Of a DNA stretch of 64,000 bases, positions 16,154 to 25,353 are shown one piece after another. Below the pieces are notes generated by a model. The model was not told where the DNA came from, searched no databases, and saw only the letters and a list, made by a program, of their open reading frames with translations. Origin of the DNA: Bradyrhizobium sp. ARR65 (GTDB lineage: Bacteria; Pseudomonadota; Alphaproteobacteria; Rhizobiales; Xanthobacteraceae); contig NZ_AWZU01000005.1 of NCBI RefSeq assembly GCF_000472385.1, positions 62,252 to 126,251 on the forward strand. The letters are read 5' to 3'. Position 1 is the first letter of the stretch, and the number at the start of each line of letters is the position of its first letter. Made by a program: the position numbers and the translations under genes.

Positions 16154-18844
16154 ATGGCTGACAAGAACTGCCAGGTTAGCGGCAGAGTTGTGATCGCTGC
16201 GCAGGTCCTTTTGTGCCTGGCCGCCGCTGTCGCGCCGTGTGCGTCGGCATGGGCATTCTCCGAAGAGCCGATCCCGGCCGCGCGGTTAGGCGTCTCGCCC
16301 GACGTTGCCTGGGAAATCGCGATCGGAGCGATCGTGCTCAGCGCCTTTCTTGCGGCGGTCGCGCTCTGGACGCATTCGGCGCTGCGGCGGGTCAAGCGCG
16401 CGCAGGCGCGGCGCACGGCCTATATCAGCTCGGCGCTGAACAGCCTCAGCCACGGCGTTGTCATGACCGACCCGAAGGGGCGGATCGTTTACCTGAACGA
16501 CCGCTATCTCGAGCTCTATGGCATGCCGCGATCCGAGCTCAAGGCGGGGATGACCGCACGGGATCTGCTGGCGATCCGCCGCGAACTCGGGCTGCTCGAC
16601 GTCAGTATCGATGATTTCTACCGCTATGCGGCACGGCCGGAAGGCCTCGTCACCCAACTGCCCGGCGGGCGCAGCGTGCTCGCCAGATATTTTGCGCTCC
16701 CGAACGGAGGGTCGATCGCAACCCATGAGGATTGCAGCGAGCAGCGCAAGCTGTCGCGCCAGCTTGCCTCGACCAAGCAGTTCCTGGAATCGGTTCTCGA
16801 CAACGTGCCGGTCTGCGTGGCCGCCAAGAGCATCGAGGACGGCCGCTACATTTTCGCCAACCGCGCCTTCGAGCGCTTTTCGCGTTTCCCTCGCGATCAC
16901 ATCGTCGGCAAGCGTGCCGAGGAGATCTTCACGCCCAATACCGCGGCGGGCATCGAGGCTGCGGATCGCGCCGCGCTCGAGGCGCAGACCGGCCATTACA
17001 GCAGCGAGCTGCTGGTCGAGCGCGGCAAGCAGAAGCGTGTGCTTGCTTCCAACCGGGTAATCGCACGCAACGAGAAGAACGAGCCGGAATTCCTGATCGC
17101 GCTGTTCGAGGACGTCACCGACCGCCGTTCGCTGTCGCGCGAATTGGAGGACGCGAAGAAGTTCCTGGAGCTCGTGGTCGACAACATTCCGGTCTCGCTG
17201 ATCGTCGAGCGTGTCAGCGACGGGCGCTATCTGCTGGCCAACCGCAGCGCCGAAATCATCCTGAACCGCCGGCGCGAAGAGGCCATGGGGCTGACCGCTG
17301 CCGATATTTTCAACGCCAAGGAAGCCAAGCTGATCATCGCGCGTGACGAGGCCGCGATCAGGAAACGCGGGCTGATCACCGAGGAGCATCCGATCTCGAC
17401 CAAGGACGGTCTGCGCCTGTTCCTGACCCGCCGCGCAACCGTCTTGGACGAGGCGGGGCACCCGCAATATCTGATCAAGACCCATGAGGACGTCACCGAC
17501 CGCCGGCAGACCGAATCCCGCATGGCCCATATGGCCTATCACGATGGCCTCACCGATCTGCCCAACCGCGCCGCTTTCCTGCAGGCCTTGACGCAGATGA
17601 TCGAGGCCTGCGCCGGCACCGGCGAGGAGTTCGCCGTGCTCTGCGTCGACCTCGACGGACTGAAGGAAGTCAACGACGTGTTCGGCCACGCCACCGGAGA
17701 CAAGCTCCTGATCGAGGTGGCGCACCGGATCCAGGCGGTCGCACGCGGCGGCGTGGTGGCGCGGCTGTCCGGCGACGAATTCGGCCTGATCATCGACGGC
17801 CAGCAGCCCGCTTCCGGCATGCTGCTCGCCGAACAGCTCGCCGAAGTGCTGGGCAAGGAGTTCGTCATCGACGGCAAGATGGTCCGAACCGGCGTGACCA
17901 CGGGCATCTCCGTGTTTCCCCATAACGGCAACGACGCCGCCTCGCTGCTCGCAAATTCCGGCGCCGCCCTGTTCAGAGCTAAAGCGAAGTCGCGCGGCTC
18001 GATCAGCCTCTATGAACCGGAAATGGACCAGCAGATACGCGACCGCCGTGTGCTGCACCAAGATCTGTCGGTCGCGGTGAAAAACGGCGAGCTGACCCTG
18101 TATTTCCAGCCGCTCGCATCGGCCGCCGGCAGCGTTGCCGAGAGCAGGATTATCGGCTTCGAGGCGCTCGTGCGCTGGATGCATCCCGCGCGTGGCTTCA
18201 TCTCCCCTGGCGATTTCATTCCGCTGGCGGAAGAGAGCGGGCTGATCGTCGAGATGGGGGAATGGATTCTGCGTGAGGCCTGCCGAGAGGCCGCTTCATG
18301 GCCGACGCCGCTGCAGATCGCCGTCAACCTGTCTCCGGCGCAGTTCATGCACGGCGACCTCGTCGGACTCGTGCATTCGATTTTGATCGAGACGGGGCTG
18401 GCGCCCGGCCGGCTCGAGCTCGAGATCACCGAGGGCGTGCTGATCGAGGATTTCGACCGCGGCTTGGCGCTGCTCCGGCGGTTGAAGGCGCTCGGCGTGC
18501 GCGTCTCGATGGACGATTTCGGCAGCGGCTATTCGTCCTTGAGCTATCTGCAGGCGTTCCCCTTCGACAAGATCAAGATCGACCGCGCCTTTGTCATCAA
18601 TCTCGGCCGCAACCCGCAATCGGCGGCGATCGTGCGTGCGGTCATCGACCTCGGCCATGGCATGGAGATGTCGCTGGTCGCCGAGGGCGTGGAGACATCC
18701 GAACAGCTCGGTTTCCTGGCCAGCGAAGGTTGCGACGCCGTGCAGGGCTACCTGATCGGCAAGCCATTGCCGATCGCGCAATATGCAACCCTCGTTGGCC
18801 GCGAGAATGCCAATGTCATGGAGCCAGTGCGCAAGACCGGCTAG
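16154..18844 (+). CDS. PAS-GGDEF-EAL cyclic di-GMP signalling protein
   Basis: An 896-residue, probably membrane-bound c-di-GMP protein. Hydrophobic segments at about residues 11-34 and 50-74 flank a short periplasmic stretch. Three PAS-like sensor domains follow (roughly 85-200, 205-325 and 330-455), each linked by DVTDRR-type ends. A GGDEF domain has SGDEF at 539-543 with no RxxD inhibitory site before it. The EAL domain looks complete, with E670-A-L, NLSPAQF, the EITE glutamate, D787-D788 in DDFGSGYSS and the AEGVE and QGY motifs. Phosphodiesterase activity is therefore likely, and cyclase activity is uncertain. No linked ligand gene is seen. Confidence 0.93.
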   Translation: MADKNCQVSGRVVIAAQVLLCLAAAVAPCASAWAFSEEPIPAARLGVSPDVAWEIAIGAIVLSAFLAAVALWTHSALRRVKRAQARRTAYISSALNSLSHGVVMTDPKGRIVYLNDRYLELYGMPRSELKAGMTARDLLAIRRELGLLDVSIDDFYRYAARPEGLVTQLPGGRSVLARYFALPNGGSIATHEDCSEQRKLSRQLASTKQFLESVLDNVPVCVAAKSIEDGRYIFANRAFERFSRFPRDHIVGKRAEEIFTPNTAAGIEAADRAALEAQTGHYSSELLVERGKQKRVLASNRVIARNEKNEPEFLIALFEDVTDRRSLSRELEDAKKFLELVVDNIPVSLIVERVSDGRYLLANRSAEIILNRRREEAMGLTAADIFNAKEAKLIIARDEAAIRKRGLITEEHPISTKDGLRLFLTRRATVLDEAGHPQYLIKTHEDVTDRRQTESRMAHMAYHDGLTDLPNRAAFLQALTQMIEACAGTGEEFAVLCVDLDGLKEVNDVFGHATGDKLLIEVAHRIQAVARGGVVARLSGDEFGLIIDGQQPASGMLLAEQLAEVLGKEFVIDGKMVRTGVTTGISVFPHNGNDAASLLANSGAALFRAKAKSRGSISLYEPEMDQQIRDRRVLHQDLSVAVKNGELTLYFQPLASAAGSVAESRIIGFEALVRWMHPARGFISPGDFIPLAEESGLIVEMGEWILREACREAASWPTPLQIAVNLSPAQFMHGDLVGLVHSILIETGLAPGRLELEITEGVLIEDFDRGLALLRRLKALGVRVSMDDFGSGYSSLSYLQAFPFDKIKIDRAFVINLGRNPQSAAIVRAVIDLGHGMEMSLVAEGVETSEQLGFLASEGCDAVQGYLIGKPLPIAQYATLVGRENANVMEPVRKTG

Positions 18845-18880
18845 TGGTGGCCTGATTCCTCACACCACCCCAACAGGCGC

Positions 18881-20350
18881 ATGGCGGATTACGATCTGGC
18901 GATCATCGGCGGCGGGCTCAACGGCGTCAGCATGGCGCGCGACGCGGCCGGCCGCGGCTTGCGGGTGATTCTTCTCGAGCAGGGGGACCTGGCATCCGGC
19001 GCATCCGGCGCGAGCACGCGGCTGGTCCACGGCGATCTCTCGCTGCTGGAAGCTGGTCGCCTCTGGCGTGTCCGCACGCAACTGGCGGAGCGGGCCCTCT
19101 GGCTGAAAAACGCGCCGCATCTGGTACGCCCGACGCGATTCGCGATTCCCTTCCATCCCGACGCCCGACCGCCATGGCTATTGCGCGCCGGGCTTTTGCT
19201 CTACGACCGCCTCGGCGCCGCAACCGCGTCGCCAGGGTCATGCACCGTCGACGTCACTCATCATCCGATCGGCAACCCCTTGAAGCGGCCGTTCGGCATC
19301 GCATTCGAATATTCGGATTGCCTGGTAGACGATAGCCGCCTCGTCGTTCTGACCGCGCTCGATGCTGCCGAACGCGGCGCCGCGATCCGGACCGGCGCAC
19401 GCTGCGTTCGCGCCGAGCGCACCGATATCTGGCGCCTGGTGGTGATCGATCGCGGCCACCGCCAGGTGATCACGGCGAGGGCGCTCGCCAACACGGCGGG
19501 CGCATGGACACCGTCGGTGACCGAAACGACCCTGCGCCAGCCGCCGCCGCGGCAGGTGAGCGCGACACAGGTGAGCCAGATCATCGTCCGCCGTCTGTTC
19601 GACACCGACCATGTCTATGTGTTCCAGCACAGCGACGGCCGGCTGATTTTCGCAAGTCCCCTTGAGCGCGATTTCACCCTGGTCGGCACGGTTGCCCACG
19701 CCTTCGCGGGCGATCCAGCCATCGTGGCCATGCCGGCCGCCGACGTCGCCTATCTGTGCGATGCCGTCAGCCGCTATCTCCGCGAGCCACTCCATCCGGC
19801 CGATGTGGTCAGGGCCGTCTCTGGCGTCACTCTGATCGCCGCGCAAGGCGCCGGAGGCGTGCCGCCGGATGGCATGCTGCTGTTGGACAGCCGCCGGCGC
19901 TGGGCGCCCCTGGTCACGATGTTCGGCGGCGAGATCACCACCTCGCGGCGGCGCGCCGAGCGGGCGGTCTCGCTACTCACGCCGTTCTACCCGATGTCGC
20001 CGCGCTGGACCGCAAGGGCGAGCCTGCCGGGCGGCGATTTCGTCTGGGACCGCTTCGACCTGGAAGTGGATGCAGCACGTGAGCGCTGGCCCTTTCTCAG
20101 CGAAGCCCAGGCGCAGCGCCTGGTCGGCGCCTACGGCTCGCGCTTGCCGGCCGTATTGGTTGGCGCCAAACGGCGCGACGATCTTGGGCAGGCCTTTGGG
20201 CCGGAGTTGACGGCAGCCGAAGTGCGCTATCTCATGACCAAGGAATGGGCTCGCTTCCCCGATGACGTCCTGTGGCGGCGTTCCAAGCTCGGCCTGACCA
20301 TGGAGGCGAGGGATCGCGAGGCGCTTGCCGCGTTCATGGCGGCAGCCTGA
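18881..20350 (+). CDS. glpD: Aerobic glycerol-3-phosphate dehydrogenase
   Basis: FAD-dependent, membrane-associated enzyme that oxidises sn-glycerol-3-phosphate to dihydroxyacetone phosphate and feeds electrons to the quinone pool. It has 489 residues, the usual size. The flavin motif IIGGGLNGVSMARDAAGRG is at residues 8-26, followed by LEQGDLASGASGASTRLVHG, the family signature next to the isoalloxazine ring. The C-terminal cap with ELTAAEVRYLMTKEWARFPDD is typical. It is followed by a polyamine-type ABC operon and, further on, by a carbohydrate ABC operon on the other strand, which suggests a polyol or glycerol-phosphate catabolic locus. Confidence 0.92.
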   Translation: MADYDLAIIGGGLNGVSMARDAAGRGLRVILLEQGDLASGASGASTRLVHGDLSLLEAGRLWRVRTQLAERALWLKNAPHLVRPTRFAIPFHPDARPPWLLRAGLLLYDRLGAATASPGSCTVDVTHHPIGNPLKRPFGIAFEYSDCLVDDSRLVVLTALDAAERGAAIRTGARCVRAERTDIWRLVVIDRGHRQVITARALANTAGAWTPSVTETTLRQPPPRQVSATQVSQIIVRRLFDTDHVYVFQHSDGRLIFASPLERDFTLVGTVAHAFAGDPAIVAMPAADVAYLCDAVSRYLREPLHPADVVRAVSGVTLIAAQGAGGVPPDGMLLLDSRRRWAPLVTMFGGEITTSRRRAERAVSLLTPFYPMSPRWTARASLPGGDFVWDRFDLEVDAARERWPFLSEAQAQRLVGAYGSRLPAVLVGAKRRDDLGQAFGPELTAAEVRYLMTKEWARFPDDVLWRRSKLGLTMEARDREALAAFMAAA

Positions 20351-20460
20351 ATCGGGGCGCGACATTACTCCTCCGTTCAAAGTGCGAGGAAACCGGTTCG
20401 TCATGGTTGAGCCGCGGCCCATGCGCCGCTAGCGTGCGGACGAGAGTGGGGTCGAAAGGG

Positions 20461-21663
20461 ATGATGGCTGAGGAACTCGCAAGAACCCATGACGAAACGG
20501 AGCCGGGCGCGCCCGCGGCGGAGCTGGGCAAGCCGGAATCGTCCCTGCCTGACGCGGTCGGCATGCCGCTCTTGCGCATCGAAGGTGTGGTCAAGGCATT
20601 CGGCGGCGTCCGCGCGGTGGACGGCGTCTCGCTCGATATCCGCGCCGGCGAATTCCTCGCGCTTCTCGGCCCGAGCGGCTGCGGCAAGACCACGCTGCTC
20701 CGCATGTTGGCCGGATTCGAGACGCCGGATGAAGGCAGGATGCTGCTGAACGGCCGCGACATCGCGCAAGTGCTGCCGCATGAGCGTCCGGTCAACATGA
20801 TGTTCCAGAACTATGCCCTGTTTCCGCATCTCTCCGTGCGCGACAACATCGCCTTCGGCTTGAAGCGCGCTGGCCTGTCGCGCGCCGAGATCAAGGACCG
20901 GGTGGCGGAGATGGTGGCGCTGGTCAAGCTCAAGGGGCTGGAGAAGCGCAGGCCCGACCAGCTCTCCGGTGGTCAGCGGCAGCGCGTGGCGCTCGCCCGC
21001 TCGCTCGCGCGCTGTCCGCAATTGCTGCTGCTCGACGAGCCGCTCGCCGCGCTCGACAAGAAGCTGCGCGAAAGCACGCAAGCCGAATTGATGGAAGTGC
21101 AGCGGCGGCTCGGGATGACGTTCATCATCGTCACCCATGACCAGGACGAGGCGATGACGGTCGCGGACCGGATCGGTGTGATGAATGCCGGCCGACTCGC
21201 TCAGCTCGCAACGCCACGGCAGCTTTATGAGGCGCCCAGGTCGCGCTGGATCGCCGAGTTCGTCGGCGACATCAACGTCTTCGAAGGAAAGATCGAAGCG
21301 CGCGAAACCAGCCGGCTGACGGTTGCGACGCGCGATGCCGGAACGCTCGCGGTCGTCGAGCCGCGCGATGCGATCGGCAAGGCGAATGTTGCGGTCGCGA
21401 TCCGCCCGGAAAAACTCAAACTGTCGCGCCAGGGACCGGCGGTGGATGTCGCCAGCGCGCATGCAGTCAACCGCCTGGAGGGTGTCATTTCCGATGTCAG
21501 CTATCTCGGCGGCACCACGAGCTACAAAGTGAAGCTGGATTCCGGCGCCGTGGTCCGGGCCTCGATGTCGAATACGACACGGCTCGACGTGGATGCCTAT
21601 GGCTTGGGCCAACGCGTGGTGGTTTGGTTCACGCCGGATGATTGCGTGATGCTGGACCAATGA
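20461..21663 (+). CDS. ABC transporter ATP-binding protein, PotA-like (polyamine/MOI type)
   Basis: A 400-residue importer ATPase. Walker A GPSGCGKTT, the Q-loop in MMFQNYALFPH, the signature LSGGQRQRVALARSLA, Walker B LLLLDEP and the H-loop in VTHDQDEAM are all intact. The C-terminal 130 residues form the TOBE/MOI regulatory domain. Similarity of order and sequence to potABC suggests uptake of putrescine, spermidine or a related compound. ATG 20461 has GAAAGGG upstream. It overlaps the next gene by ATGA. No substrate-binding protein accompanies the three genes here. Confidence 0.9.
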   Translation: MMAEELARTHDETEPGAPAAELGKPESSLPDAVGMPLLRIEGVVKAFGGVRAVDGVSLDIRAGEFLALLGPSGCGKTTLLRMLAGFETPDEGRMLLNGRDIAQVLPHERPVNMMFQNYALFPHLSVRDNIAFGLKRAGLSRAEIKDRVAEMVALVKLKGLEKRRPDQLSGGQRQRVALARSLARCPQLLLLDEPLAALDKKLRESTQAELMEVQRRLGMTFIIVTHDQDEAMTVADRIGVMNAGRLAQLATPRQLYEAPRSRWIAEFVGDINVFEGKIEARETSRLTVATRDAGTLAVVEPRDAIGKANVAVAIRPEKLKLSRQGPAVDVASAHAVNRLEGVISDVSYLGGTTSYKVKLDSGAVVRASMSNTTRLDVDAYGLGQRVVVWFTPDDCVMLDQ

Positions 21664-22574
21664 GCGCGCGCGCCATTTTCACCCGTCCGGCCCGGCTTGC
21701 GGCGATCGTGCCTTATCTCTGGATGGTGTTGTTCTTCTTGGTGCCATTCGGCTTTGTGATGAAGATCAGCCTGTCGCAGACCGCGATCGCGCAGCCGCCT
21801 TACACGCCGGCGTTCGACCTGACCGCAGGCCTGGCGGCGATCGGCGATGCGCTCGCGGCGCTGTCGCTCGACAATTTCCGCCTGCTGATCTCCGATGATC
21901 TCTATTTGCTATCCTATCTGCGCAGCCTGTTCGTCGCCGTCGTCTCCACCGGGATTTTGCTCCTGATCGGCTATCCCATCGCCTATGGCATGGCGCGGCT
22001 GCCGCGGCGCTGGCAGGGGATCGCGATGATGCTCGTCATCGTACCGTTCTGGACCTCGTTTCTGATTCGCATCTATGCCTGGATCAACATCCTGCAGCAC
22101 GATGGCCTGCTTAACCGCGTGCTGCTCGCGTTGCATCTGGTGTCGCAGCCGGTGGTCTGGCTCTCGACCGAAAGCGCGATGTATCTCGGTATTATCTATT
22201 CCTATCTGCCCTTCATGATCCTGCCGCTCTACGCGACGCTTGCGAAGATGGATCGGGCGCTGGAGGAGGCAGCCGCCGACCTCGGCGCTTCGCCATTCAA
22301 GGTGTTCTGGCTGGTGACGTTCCCGCTGTCATTGCCCGGCGTTGCCGCGGGCGTGCTGCTCTGCTTCATCCCGATCGTTGGCGAGTTCGTCATTCCCGAC
22401 CTCCTGGCCGGTTCCAATGCGCTGATGATTGGACAGACGCTGTGGCTGGAGTTCTTCACCAACAAGGACTGGCCCGTGGCTTCCGCCGCGGCGGTATTCC
22501 TGCTGGTACTTCTGCTCATCCCCTTGTTGGTCTACGACCGCCTGCAGCGGCGGCAATTTGAGGAGGTCAAGTAA
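21660..22574 (+). CDS. ABC transporter permease, PotB-like
   Basis: A 304-residue inner-membrane permease with six or seven hydrophobic helices. The EAA loop that docks on the ATPase is visible as EEAAADLGASPFKVFWLVTF near residue 205, and the N-terminal LWMVLFFLVPFGFVMKISLS is typical of PotB/PotH. ATG 21660 overlaps the preceding stop (ATGA), and its own TAA overlaps the next ATG, so the three genes are tightly coupled. Confidence 0.9.
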   Translation: MSARAIFTRPARLAAIVPYLWMVLFFLVPFGFVMKISLSQTAIAQPPYTPAFDLTAGLAAIGDALAALSLDNFRLLISDDLYLLSYLRSLFVAVVSTGILLLIGYPIAYGMARLPRRWQGIAMMLVIVPFWTSFLIRIYAWINILQHDGLLNRVLLALHLVSQPVVWLSTESAMYLGIIYSYLPFMILPLYATLAKMDRALEEAAADLGASPFKVFWLVTFPLSLPGVAAGVLLCFIPIVGEFVIPDLLAGSNALMIGQTLWLEFFTNKDWPVASAAAVFLLVLLLIPLLVYDRLQRRQFEEVK

Positions 22575-23407
22575 TGGCGGCCGCGGCAGTGACCGCCGGC
22601 AAGGCGGGGCAGCTCTCGCGCTTCAACATCGCCTCGCTTGCGCTGGGGCTGGCCTTTCTCTATCTGCCGATCGTCATTCTGGTGATCTATTCCTTCAACG
22701 CTTCGCGCCTGGTGACGGTGTGGGGCGGCTGGTCGCTCAAATGGTACCGGGAACTTTTCAACGACGCCGCCATGATCGAGGCAGCGTGGATGAGTTTTCG
22801 GGTGGCTGCGACCTCGGCCACGATTGCAACGATGCTCGGTACGCTTGCCGCGGTCGCACTGTCGCGCGGGGACGGTTTTAAGGGGCGCACGCTGTTTTCC
22901 GGCATGCTGTATGCGCCGCTGGTGATGCCGGAAGTGATCACCGGGCTGTCGCTCTTGCTGCTGTTCGTGGCACTCAACGCCGAGCGCGGCTTTTGGACCG
23001 TGAGCATTGCTCACACGACGCTGACCATGTGCTTCGTTGCGGTCGTGGTGCAGTCGCGCCTAGCCTCGATCGACAGGAGCCTGGAGGAAGCGGCAATGGA
23101 CCTCGGCTGCGACCCGCCGCGCGCGTTCCTCGCCGTGACGCTGCCATTGATCGTGCCGGCGATTGTCGCCGGCTGGATGCTCGCCTTCACGCTGTCGCTC
23201 GACGATCTCGTGATCGCGAGCTTCACGACCGGACCGGGCTCGACGACGCTGCCGATCCGGATCTATTCGGAAGTGCGCTTGGGGGTGAAGCCCGAGATCA
23301 ACGCCATCTGCACGCTCGTGATCGCGCTGATCGCGGTGCTCATCATAGTCGCGTCGTTGGCCGCGAAGGTGTCGAGCGCGAAAGGCGAGAGCGCTGCGCC
23401 GCTGTAA
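22574..23407 (+). CDS. ABC transporter permease, PotC-like
   Basis: A 277-residue second permease of the polyamine-type transporter. The PotC-like opening YLPIVILVIYSFNAS is at about residues 35-49, and the EAA loop EEAAMDLGCDPPRAFLAVTL is near residue 170. The final helix is followed by a short charged tail. It begins within the stop codon of the PotB-like gene (TAATG). No potD-like binding protein follows; instead the strand runs into a repeat and a convergent operon. Confidence 0.9.
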   Translation: MAAAAVTAGKAGQLSRFNIASLALGLAFLYLPIVILVIYSFNASRLVTVWGGWSLKWYRELFNDAAMIEAAWMSFRVAATSATIATMLGTLAAVALSRGDGFKGRTLFSGMLYAPLVMPEVITGLSLLLLFVALNAERGFWTVSIAHTTLTMCFVAVVVQSRLASIDRSLEEAAMDLGCDPPRAFLAVTLPLIVPAIVAGWMLAFTLSLDDLVIASFTTGPGSTTLPIRIYSEVRLGVKPEINAICTLVIALIAVLIIVASLAAKVSSAKGESAAPL

Positions 23408-23545
23408 GCCCGTCATTCCGGGGCGCGTCCCCCGGGTCCGCGGGACGCGCGGCCCGATAACACGCTGCGACGCGAACCTCGAGATTCTCTGATGTGCAAT
23501 TGCACATCAGCGTTAGATGATCACATCGCCCCGGATTGACGCGCC
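23408..23545. repeat. Decayed intergenic repeat with 22-bp perfect palindrome
   Basis: The spacer between two convergent ABC operons starts CCCGTCATTCCGGGGCGCG, a word shared with the spacer near 61760. It contains the perfect palindrome CTGATGTGCAATTGCACATCAG at 23489-23510 and ends near a CGCCCCGGATTGAC echo. The palindrome could act as a bidirectional transcript end. I recall similar elements in Bradyrhizobium spacers. Confidence 0.6.
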
Positions 23546-23551
23546 CAAAGT

Positions 23552-24418
23552 TCAGGACTTCACCGCACCCGCGGTGAGCCCGCCGACCATGTAGCGGCGG
23601 AAGGCGTAATAGATCGCGGCCGGCGGCAGGGCGTAGATGAAGCCGGTGGTCATCAACAATTCCCAAGGCGAGTCGTCGGCGGCGAGGAAATTGCCGAGCG
23701 CCACTGGCAGGGTGATGTCACGGTCGTTCGACAACAACAGGAACGCATAGAGATATTCGTTCCAGGCGAGCAGCACCGCATAGGTGCCGATCGCGACCAG
23801 CGAGGGCATCATCAGAGGAAGATAGACCAGGCGGAAGATCTGCAGCGTGGTGGCGCCGTCCATCACCGCGGCCTCATCCAGTTCGACCGGCAGCTTGTCG
23901 GAAGACTGTTTCAAAACCCAGATCGCATAGGGCGAGGCGATGGTGACCATCGCGAGGATCAGCGACCAATGATTGTTGAGCAGGCCGTAAGTCGCCATCG
24001 TGCGGTACATCGGCACGGCCAAGAACGCCGCCGGAATGAAATAGGTGAACAGCGCGAGATTCATCAGCATGCGCCCGCCGGGCACGCGCAGCCGCGAGAT
24101 CGAGAAGGCGGCGGCCGTGGCGATGAACAGCGTCAGCGCGCCGACCGCGACCGCAATCACCAGGGAATTCCAGAACTGGATGTAGAAGTCGCGGAGGAAA
24201 TAATGCTGCTCGCGGAATACGATCTCGAAATTGTGCAGCGTCGGATGGTCCGGCCACAGCTTGCCGGAGAACGCGTCCTCCTTCGGCGAGATTGCGAACA
24301 GGAACATGTGATAGATCGGCACCATGGTCCAGATGAAGACGGGAATGCCGATCAGCAACAGCCGCGCCTCGGTCGTGACCTCGCGCCAAGTGGGGAGCTT
24401 CATCGCGGGGAGCTTCAT
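23552..24418 (-). CDS. Carbohydrate ABC transporter permease, MalG/UgpE-like
   Basis: A 288-residue inner-membrane permease of the CUT1 sugar family with six hydrophobic helices. The EAA loop ELDEAAVMDGATTLQIFRLV is near residue 190, and the C-terminal FRRYMVGGLTAGAVKS is the typical MalG-type ending. ATG 24418 overlaps the stop of the upstream permease (ATGA), so it is the third gene of a binding protein-permease-permease operon. The operon contains no ATPase gene, so it may borrow one encoded elsewhere. Confidence 0.92.
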   Translation of the reverse strand: MKLPAMKLPTWREVTTEARLLLIGIPVFIWTMVPIYHMFLFAISPKEDAFSGKLWPDHPTLHNFEIVFREQHYFLRDFYIQFWNSLVIAVAVGALTLFIATAAAFSISRLRVPGGRMLMNLALFTYFIPAAFLAVPMYRTMATYGLLNNHWSLILAMVTIASPYAIWVLKQSSDKLPVELDEAAVMDGATTLQIFRLVYLPLMMPSLVAIGTYAVLLAWNEYLYAFLLLSNDRDITLPVALGNFLAADDSPWELLMTTGFIYALPPAAIYYAFRRYMVGGLTAGAVKS

Positions 24419-25290
24419 CGCGACAACCGTTTCATCATGAAATAGACCAGCGGCAACACCAGCGGCATCGCGCAGACGATCGAGGCCATCGCCAGATTGA
24501 GCTGGTCGAGGCGGAGATAGCGGATGCCGAGCGTCGACAGCACGTGGGTAAGGTCGGCAGGTCCGCCGCCGGTCAAGAGGTAGACGCTGTTGAAATCTCC
24601 GAGCGTCCAGATCATCGAGAGCAGCGTGCAGGTGACATAAAGCGTCTGCATCGATGGCCAGGTGATGTAGCGGAACTTCTGCCACCAGGTCGCGCCGTCG
24701 ACCGCGGCTGCCTCGAACAGATCGTGCGGGATCGCAAGCCGTCCGGTGATCAGGATCAGCGTCCAGAACGGCAGCGATTTCCAGATGTGAACCCCGATCG
24801 CCATCGCGAGCGCGACGGCGGGATCGTTCAGCCAGTTCGGTCCGTCATCGCCGGTGAACTTGAAGATGAGCTGGTTGATCACGCCCCATTCGGGATTGAG
24901 CATGAATCGCACCGACAGGATGGTTGGAATCGACGGCACCGCCCAGGGCAGGATGAACAGGACCGAGAGCCATCTGATCCAGCGGCGCTCCTGCACGAAG
25001 AAGCCGGACAGGAACAGAGCGATCAGCATTTTGATGTTGATGCCGATCACCAGGAAGATCAGCGTGTTGACCGCGGCGCGCGCGAAGATCGGATCCTGAA
25101 ACAGTGCGACATAGCTCGCCGGCTGGCGTGCGAGCCAGAGCCCGTAACCGACGGGATACAGCACGAAGGCCAGGAACACCAACAGGTAGGGTGCAAGCAG
25201 AACGATGCCCCAGACCTGCGGCGGCGTCAGGCGCGCCGACAGTGGTGCGCCTGCTGTCGCGGAATCGGAAGCTGAAAAGGTGATCGCCAT
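24415..25290 (-). CDS. Carbohydrate ABC transporter permease, MalF/UgpA-like
   Basis: A 291-residue CUT1-type permease with about six hydrophobic helices. The EAA loop DLFEAAAVDGATWWQKFRYI is near residue 200. The N-terminus has the usual short cytoplasmic leader followed by LLAPYLLVFLAFVLYPVGYG. It lies 63 bases downstream of the binding-protein gene and overlaps the next permease by four bases. The substrate is unknown. The neighbouring glpD suggests a polyol or glycerol derivative, but this is inference from position only. Confidence 0.92.
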   Translation of the reverse strand: MAITFSASDSATAGAPLSARLTPPQVWGIVLLAPYLLVFLAFVLYPVGYGLWLARQPASYVALFQDPIFARAAVNTLIFLVIGINIKMLIALFLSGFFVQERRWIRWLSVLFILPWAVPSIPTILSVRFMLNPEWGVINQLIFKFTGDDGPNWLNDPAVALAMAIGVHIWKSLPFWTLILITGRLAIPHDLFEAAAVDGATWWQKFRYITWPSMQTLYVTCTLLSMIWTLGDFNSVYLLTGGGPADLTHVLSTLGIRYLRLDQLNLAMASIVCAMPLVLPLVYFMMKRLSR

Positions 25291-25353
25291 GCCGCAATTC
25301 GCCTGTCGTCTCGCCGAATGGAGGCCGGCCGCGCGGCCGGCCTCTTGACCAAT

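Noticed and set aside
16286..18184. A 632-codon frame antisense to the GGDEF-EAL gene
   Set aside because: Same codon-bias artefact; composition is unlike a folded protein and the sense gene is clear.
20461..23407. Reading the PotABC-like operon as part of one transporter with the converging CUT1 genes
   Set aside because: The families differ and the operons converge, so a single transporter is not supported. It is kept only as a hypothesis about a shared ATPase.
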